Source: CAZSHX01 sp964606895
Lineage (GTDB): Bacteria; Bacteroidota; Ignavibacteria; Kapaibacteriales; UBA2268
Reading direction: 5' to 3'
DNA: 56,988 nucleotides
NCBI GenBank assembly: GCA_964606895.1
Contig: CAZSHX010000023.1
Span: 1-56,988, forward strand
In this document: piece after piece, positions 52,354-56,988 of the stretch
Numbering within the stretch: position 1 is the stretch's first letter
How the letters are laid out: every line of letters starts with the position of its first letter
The notes under the pieces: model-generated
What the model was told of the DNA's origin: nothing
Seen by the model: the letters and a program-made list of their open reading frames with translations, nothing else
The model's database searches: none
Made by a program: the position numbers and the translations under genes

Positions 52354-52581
52354 TTGAAATTGCACATTTTAGAAATATTTGCACAAAAAAAAGAACAGTG
52401 GAAACTTGATAATATTTCCTCTGAGAAATCTTTATTTTCAAGAAATGGCTTGCTTTCCGTTTCTTCTGAATTTTTTTCCGGAATCGAATTATCATTTGAT
52501 ATTACAAATTCTATAATCAATATAGATAAATTACTTCTTACCCTTTGGGGATATATTCTTAATTCAATCAGAATCAAATAA
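52354..52581 (+). CDS. Possible small gene or regulator remnant
   Basis: 75 codons, starting with TTG; no RBS and no ATG. The frame (LHILEIFAQKKEQWKLDNIS, then IINIDKLLLTLWGYILNSIR) is amphipathic in its second half and ends 14 bp before the RND adaptor gene. It could be the C-terminal end of a decayed TetR-type regulator, which often precedes RND operons, or chance. The rest of 52145-52353 shows nothing supportable. Confidence 0.25.
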   Translation: MKLHILEIFAQKKEQWKLDNISSEKSLFSRNGLLSVSSEFFSGIELSFDITNSIINIDKLLLTLWGYILNSIRIK

Positions 52582-52595
52582 CAAGAGGAAAAACC

Positions 52596-53687
52596 ATGAA
52601 AAAAGTAACTATTATTTCAATTTTAATTTTAGCAGTCTTTGGATATTTTATTGCTGAAAGATTTATTTCAAAAGCAAACCAGAGCAAAAAAGTTATAGCC
52701 GAGCAAGTATTTACTGTTGAGACTTCAACCGCGGGCAAAGAAAAGATTGAAGGAGTCGTTAATTACACAGGAACAGTTGAAGGAATTCATGAAGCTTTTG
52801 TAATTTCCCAAACTGCCGGTTTGGTCGAAAAAGTTACCATGAAAGTTGGTTCCCGGTGTTCAGCAAATCAAGTGCTCGCAGTAGTTAACAACGCTCAGCA
52901 ATCTGCCGCTGTTGAGCAGGCAAAAGCACAGGTTTTAATGGCAGAGAATAATTACGAAAAAGCCGAAAAAGATTTGAAAAGAACTGAGCGGCTTCAATCG
53001 GGAAATGTTGCCACAAAAGATAATCTTGAATTAAGTCAATTAAACGTCAAAGCCGCACATGCCCAACTGAAAGGTGCACAGGCGGCATTAAAAGTTGCCG
53101 AAAAGCAATTAGCCGACACTTATGTTAAAGCACCTTTTTCGGGGGTTATTTCAACAAAAGATATTGATATCGGAGCTACAGTGGCTCCGGGGATGAGACT
53201 TGCCCAGATTATTGATAATTCTCAATTTAAAGTTAAAATCCATGTTTCGGAAAATGATGCAGTTAAACTTTCTTCGGGGAAAAAAGTGGAAATTAAAATT
53301 GATGCATTGCCTGCAAAAGAATTCAAAGGTACTGTTAATACCGTCGGATTAAGTTCCGAAAGCGGTTTAAGGACTTATCCCGTAGAAATATACATTGATG
53401 GAAAAGTTAGCAATGAGTTGAAATCGGGAATGTTTGCACGTTGCCAAATTGTTTCCGAATCCAAAGAGGATGCCGTTATTATTCCTGAATCTGCCATTAT
53501 AACAAATAATGATGGGACAACAAATGTTTTTATTTCTGAAAATGGAAAAGCACTTCTCAGAAAAGTAGTCGTGGGTGTTAAGTCTTCAGGAAAATTCGAA
53601 ATCACTTCAGGATTAACTATTAAAGACAAAGTAATTACGACGGGCAAGGAAAGATTAACCAACGGTACGGCAATAAAGGAGAAATAG
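52596..53687 (+). CDS. RND efflux periplasmic adaptor (membrane fusion protein)
   Basis: 363 aa. N-terminal anchor or signal helix (residues 1-22). Lipoyl-like halves (VVNYTGTVEGIHEAFVISQT and ADTYVKAPFSGVISTKDIDI) surround a coiled coil (about 90-165). Beta-barrel and membrane-proximal domains follow (VEIKIDALPAKEFKGTVNTV; AVIIPESAIITNND). Links the inner-membrane pump to an outer-membrane channel. An AAGAGG RBS precedes it; the pump gene starts 1 bp after its stop. No outer-membrane channel gene is in the window. Confidence 0.93.
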   Translation: MKKVTIISILILAVFGYFIAERFISKANQSKKVIAEQVFTVETSTAGKEKIEGVVNYTGTVEGIHEAFVISQTAGLVEKVTMKVGSRCSANQVLAVVNNAQQSAAVEQAKAQVLMAENNYEKAEKDLKRTERLQSGNVATKDNLELSQLNVKAAHAQLKGAQAALKVAEKQLADTYVKAPFSGVISTKDIDIGATVAPGMRLAQIIDNSQFKVKIHVSENDAVKLSSGKKVEIKIDALPAKEFKGTVNTVGLSSESGLRTYPVEIYIDGKVSNELKSGMFARCQIVSESKEDAVIIPESAIITNNDGTTNVFISENGKALLRKVVVGVKSSGKFEITSGLTIKDKVITTGKERLTNGTAIKEK

Positions 53688-53688
53688 G

Positions 53689-56600
53689 ATGAAAATTACT
53701 GAAGTTGCCATTAAGCGTCCCGCATTCATGACAATGATATTTACAGCTCTGGCTGTAATCGGAATCTGGGCGTATTCTAACATGGGTGTTGACTTTTTGC
53801 CTAAAATGGATTTCCCTTTTGTGTTCGTTACAACCATTTACCCGGGTGCAGGTCCAAAAGAAGTTGAAACTCAAGTTTCAAAACCAATTGAAGAAGCTCT
53901 TTCATCAATTAACGGACTAAAATCACTCCGTACATATTCAGGTGAAAGCGTTTCATTTGCTATGGCTGAGTTCACTATGTCCACCGATGGAAACGTTGCC
54001 GCCACTGATGTTGACCGAAAAATCAGCGAAATAAAATCATCATTGCCAAAGGATGTTTTGCCACCGGTCGTCGGAAAAGCAGATATGAATGCTCTTCCAA
54101 TTATCAGAATTGCACTTACTGCAAACATGGAACCAAATGCCCTCTATCAGTTCGTCAAAGAAAAAATTAAAACAAGGATTGAGCAGATTGATGGCATTTC
54201 GCGAGTAGTTATGCTTGGTGGAAAAGAAAGAGAAATCAGGGTAGAAATAGATAATGATAAACTTCGGGCTTACAATCTGTCAATCACTCAGGTTTCACAA
54301 ATTCTTCAGGCTGAAAATATTGACTTCCCAACAGGCAGTATTTCTGAAAAGGACAAAAAATACACAGTCCGCGTTGCTGGAAAGTTCGAAAAGGCAGAAT
54401 CAATCAAGGAAATGATAATAGCCTCTACCCCATTCGGCACTATATACTTAAAAGATATCGCTACAGTTATTGACGGTAACAAAGAAGATTATACGATTTC
54501 GAGATTAAATAGCAATGAAGGTATCGCTTTAATCATCCAAAAAGCTTCTGATGCCAACTCAATCAAAGCAAGTGATAAAGTTCAAAAACTATTGAAAAAT
54601 CTTGAAACTGAATATACAGCCAATAACCTGAAATTTACTATATCTCAGGATATAACTAATTTTACGCGCGATTCACTCACCGATGTTGCCAGAGACCTTG
54701 GTTTAGCTGTTTTAATGGTCGCATTGGTTCTATTTATATTCCTTCATAATTTTAAAAATGCTTTTATAGTTCTTCTTTCAATTCCTACTTCTATTATTTC
54801 ATCATTTATAATGATGTATGCATTAGGATTTACTATTAACCTGATTACCTTGATGGCTCTTACTCTTGTTATTGGTATTCTGGTGGATGATTCGATTGTC
54901 GTTCTGGAAAACATACACCGCCATATCGAAAAAGGTGAACAGCCAAGAGAAGCCGCCATTAAAGGAAGAAGCGAAATCGCAATGGCGGCAATTGCAATAA
55001 CTCTTGTTGATGTTGTAGTGTTTTTACCTATAGCAATGGTTGGCGGTATGGTAGGTAAAATATTCCGGGAGTTTGGATTAACAGTAGTTGTGGCGACACT
55101 TTTCTCTCTTTTTGTTTCATTCACTCTCACACCTCTGCTTGCTTCGAGATGGTCAAAAATGGTCGAATATACAAAAACTTCACTTTTCAGTCGGTTTTTC
55201 GCCGCATTCGACAGATGGGAAGACAGACTCTCCGAAGGATATAAAAAACTCCTTGCCTGGGCACTGGAGCACAGAAAAACAGTTATTTCCCTATCACTGG
55301 TTTTGTTGCTTTTATCGCTTTCATTTATTCCGCTTGGTCTGATAGGAACTGAATTCATGCCGTCTGTGGACAGAGGTGAATTTGCTCTGAATCTTGAAAT
55401 GCCTTTGGGGACAACAATCGAAAAAACAGACGAGGCAACGATTGCAATCGAAAAAATGATTGCTTCTTCCCCACTTGTAGAAAGGTATTTTGCGGCAGTA
55501 GGTCTATCGCAAGAGCAATGGGGCGAGCAAAAGAAAACTTACATTTCACAGATTCAAGTAAAGTTAAAGAAGAATTCCAAGATTAAAACTCAAGATGTGA
55601 TTGATGATTTTCTTGCAAAAGCTCACACAATTCCCGGTATCAAAGCAAGTGCGTCACTTATTGGCTTATTCGGTGCTGCAGACGAAACTCCAATTTACCT
55701 TGAAGTTAAGGGCAATGACCTTGACAAAATCATTTTCTATTCTGAAAAAGTACTGGATATCGTTAAAAAAACAAAAGGTACGCGCGATGCCAAAAGCTCT
55801 TGGGAAGAAGGAAGACCTGAGATTCAGGTTCTGATTGACAGAGAAAGAGCCGCTAATTTCGGATTAACTCTTGCCGAAGTAGCCATTTCAATGAGAAATG
55901 CTCTTGAAGGAGACAATACATCAAAACTCCGTGAAAACGATACCGAGTACGACATCAGGATTATTCTGAACAAAGCTAACAGAAGCAATCCTGAATATGT
56001 GAAAAATATAAATATCATGAACCGTAAAGGACAAATTATCAAGTTGTCTGATGTTGCAAATGTTACTTTCGGTAAAGGTCCTGCGACCATTGGCAGAAAA
56101 GACCGTTCAAGAATCATTACTATTCAGTCAAACCTCGATGATTCTAAACCCCTTGGCGAAGTGATGGAAGAGATTAATAAACAGATAAAAACTATTAATC
56201 TGCCTAAAGATGTTGTGGTTCAAACCGCAGGAGCTTCCGAAGACATGCAGACAATGTTTGCAGACATGATGCTTGCAATTCTTTTCGCAATTCTTTTCGT
56301 TTACATCATTATGGTCTCCCTTTACGAATCGTTCTTATATCCGTTTATCATCATGTTTTCTTTGCCGGTGGCGTTATTCGGAGCATTTGCAGCACTGTAT
56401 CTGTTCAAATTGAATATGAACATGTTTTCGATGATTGGAATCCTGATGTCAATGGGTTTGGTCACCAAAAATGCAATATTACTTGTTGACTACACCAACA
56501 ATCTGCGCTCGCAGGGCATGGATATGAAAACAGCTATTCTGACCGCCTCTCCAATACGGCTACGCCCAATCATTATGACCACTTCCACAATGATAATCGG

Positions 56601-56802
56601 CATGCTGCCTCTTGCAATCGGAGCCGGCGGAGCCGGCGAAATGCGTCGAGGATTAGCCGCCATTGTGATTGGGGCTTTGCTTAGCTCAACCCTTCTCACT
56701 TTGGTTTTGGTACCCGTCATGTACACATTGATGGAGGGTTTCAGAAACCGTATTGCAAAAAGATTCGGCAAGAAGAAATTGGAAAAAGTAATGGGAGATT
56801 GA
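53689..56802 (+). CDS. RND efflux pump, inner-membrane transporter
   Basis: 1037 aa, the standard length of HAE1/AcrB-like pumps. First helix MTMIFTALAVIGIWAYSNMG; proton-relay acidic pair in VIGILVDDSIVVLENIHRHI (helix 4); a second half beginning near residue 515, with the Lys-relay region in MGLVTKNAILLVDYTNNLR. Two large periplasmic loops are present. It exports drugs or toxic lipophilic compounds by proton exchange; metal specificity is unlikely. Forms a two-gene operon with the adaptor. Confidence 0.95.
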   Translation: MKITEVAIKRPAFMTMIFTALAVIGIWAYSNMGVDFLPKMDFPFVFVTTIYPGAGPKEVETQVSKPIEEALSSINGLKSLRTYSGESVSFAMAEFTMSTDGNVAATDVDRKISEIKSSLPKDVLPPVVGKADMNALPIIRIALTANMEPNALYQFVKEKIKTRIEQIDGISRVVMLGGKEREIRVEIDNDKLRAYNLSITQVSQILQAENIDFPTGSISEKDKKYTVRVAGKFEKAESIKEMIIASTPFGTIYLKDIATVIDGNKEDYTISRLNSNEGIALIIQKASDANSIKASDKVQKLLKNLETEYTANNLKFTISQDITNFTRDSLTDVARDLGLAVLMVALVLFIFLHNFKNAFIVLLSIPTSIISSFIMMYALGFTINLITLMALTLVIGILVDDSIVVLENIHRHIEKGEQPREAAIKGRSEIAMAAIAITLVDVVVFLPIAMVGGMVGKIFREFGLTVVVATLFSLFVSFTLTPLLASRWSKMVEYTKTSLFSRFFAAFDRWEDRLSEGYKKLLAWALEHRKTVISLSLVLLLLSLSFIPLGLIGTEFMPSVDRGEFALNLEMPLGTTIEKTDEATIAIEKMIASSPLVERYFAAVGLSQEQWGEQKKTYISQIQVKLKKNSKIKTQDVIDDFLAKAHTIPGIKASASLIGLFGAADETPIYLEVKGNDLDKIIFYSEKVLDIVKKTKGTRDAKSSWEEGRPEIQVLIDRERAANFGLTLAEVAISMRNALEGDNTSKLRENDTEYDIRIILNKANRSNPEYVKNINIMNRKGQIIKLSDVANVTFGKGPATIGRKDRSRIITIQSNLDDSKPLGEVMEEINKQIKTINLPKDVVVQTAGASEDMQTMFADMMLAILFAILFVYIIMVSLYESFLYPFIIMFSLPVALFGAFAALYLFKLNMNMFSMIGILMSMGLVTKNAILLVDYTNNLRSQGMDMKTAILTASPIRLRPIIMTTSTMIIGMLPLAIGAGGAGEMRRGLAAIVIGALLSSTLLTLVLVPVMYTLMEGFRNRIAKRFGKKKLEKVMGD

Positions 56803-56852
56803 GTTTGTTTCATCGCAAAAAATAATTCTACCTTCTATGATAAATCCTTACC

Positions 56853-56884
56853 ACCCTACCCTTATTAATTGAAGGTTAGGGTGT
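56853..56884 (+). terminator. Possible terminator of RND operon
   Basis: CACCCTACCCTT pairs with AAGGTTAGGGTG with one mismatch around a short AT-rich loop, about 50 bp after the pump stop. A T run is not clear. Confidence 0.45.
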
Positions 56885-56946
56885 TGTGTATATATATCAT
56901 TGAACGATAATATAAGAAATAAGAGTAAATATTTATATCTTCACCT

Positions 56947-56988
56947 ATGATAAAATATTTTAAACCACTCGAAAAAAAAAGGTCCGGC
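56947..56988 (+). CDS. Possible gene start cut by right edge
   Basis: ATG at 56947 opens a frame reading MIKYFKPLEKKRSG to the end of the window. No RBS is visible. Too short to identify. Confidence 0.3.
   Translation, partial: MIKYFKPLEKKRSG

Noticed and set aside
53635..55358. Minus-strand frames inside the RND genes (for example 54744-55358)
   Set aside because: Antisense shadows of the pump gene, with no motif and no start signal.

Overview
The window looks like a chromosomal segment of an AT-rich Gram-negative bacterium of the Bacteroidota-Chlorobiota superphylum (Chlorobi/Ignavibacteria/Kapabacteria side). This rests on type IX secretion (T9SS) sorting domains on two surface proteins, many SPII lipoproteins, an ECF sigma/anti-sigma-like/DUF4252 unit, and a stand-alone atpDC pair with a short epsilon subunit, as in green sulfur bacteria. 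No phage, integrase, transposase gene or CRISPR array was seen. The taxonomic call is inference.

Layout. 1-30: 3' end of a tRNA. 30-1720: an array of interspersed repeat modules with no credible gene. 1753-4608: four related small lipoproteins (one broken by a TGA), an outer-membrane-like protein and a small membrane protein. 4727-6744: divergent glycosyltransferase and methyltransferase. 6813-9587: a redox operon of a haem c/beta-barrel fusion, a small membrane protein, YceI and a Tat-exported Rieske lipoprotein. 9724-14316: giant TamB-like protein. 14421-18620: orphan histidine kinase, GT2 and the sigma-factor unit. 18958-26008: T9SS SBBP-repeat protein, thioredoxin, prolyl oligopeptidase, atpDC. 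26178-35157: nitrilase-family enzyme, ABC exporter, GT4, a RelE-type toxin-antitoxin pair beside more repeats, rpe, Lon-like protease. 35275-39209: orphan umuD followed by a scrambled zone (octamer-repeat element, orphan Rhs tip with a possible immunity gene, a copied atpC 3' end, a T9SS YD-like repeat protein and a stray T9SS tail). 39466-46518: amino-acid permease, purB, a catalytically altered HisA-like protein, nuoGHI. 46739-56802: VWA/OmpA lipoprotein, dihaem cytochrome c, HD protein, lipoprotein, LuxR-type response regulator, RND efflux pair. A possible new gene starts at the right edge.

Functional picture. Respiration is represented in pieces (nuoGHI, atpDC, the Rieske/haem-porin operon, the dihaem cytochrome), so the remaining complex I and ATP synthase genes must lie elsewhere. 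Envelope biology dominates the rest.

The most unusual material is non-coding: (i) a modular repeat family with ordered modules A, B, C and D at four loci; (ii) a second element built from blocks of five 8-bp units around a C/G-rich palindromic core; (iii) a duplicated atpC tail with its terminator and adjoining octamers, about 13 kb from the real gene. All coordinates and similarities were read by eye. Family names come from motif recognition, not from searches.
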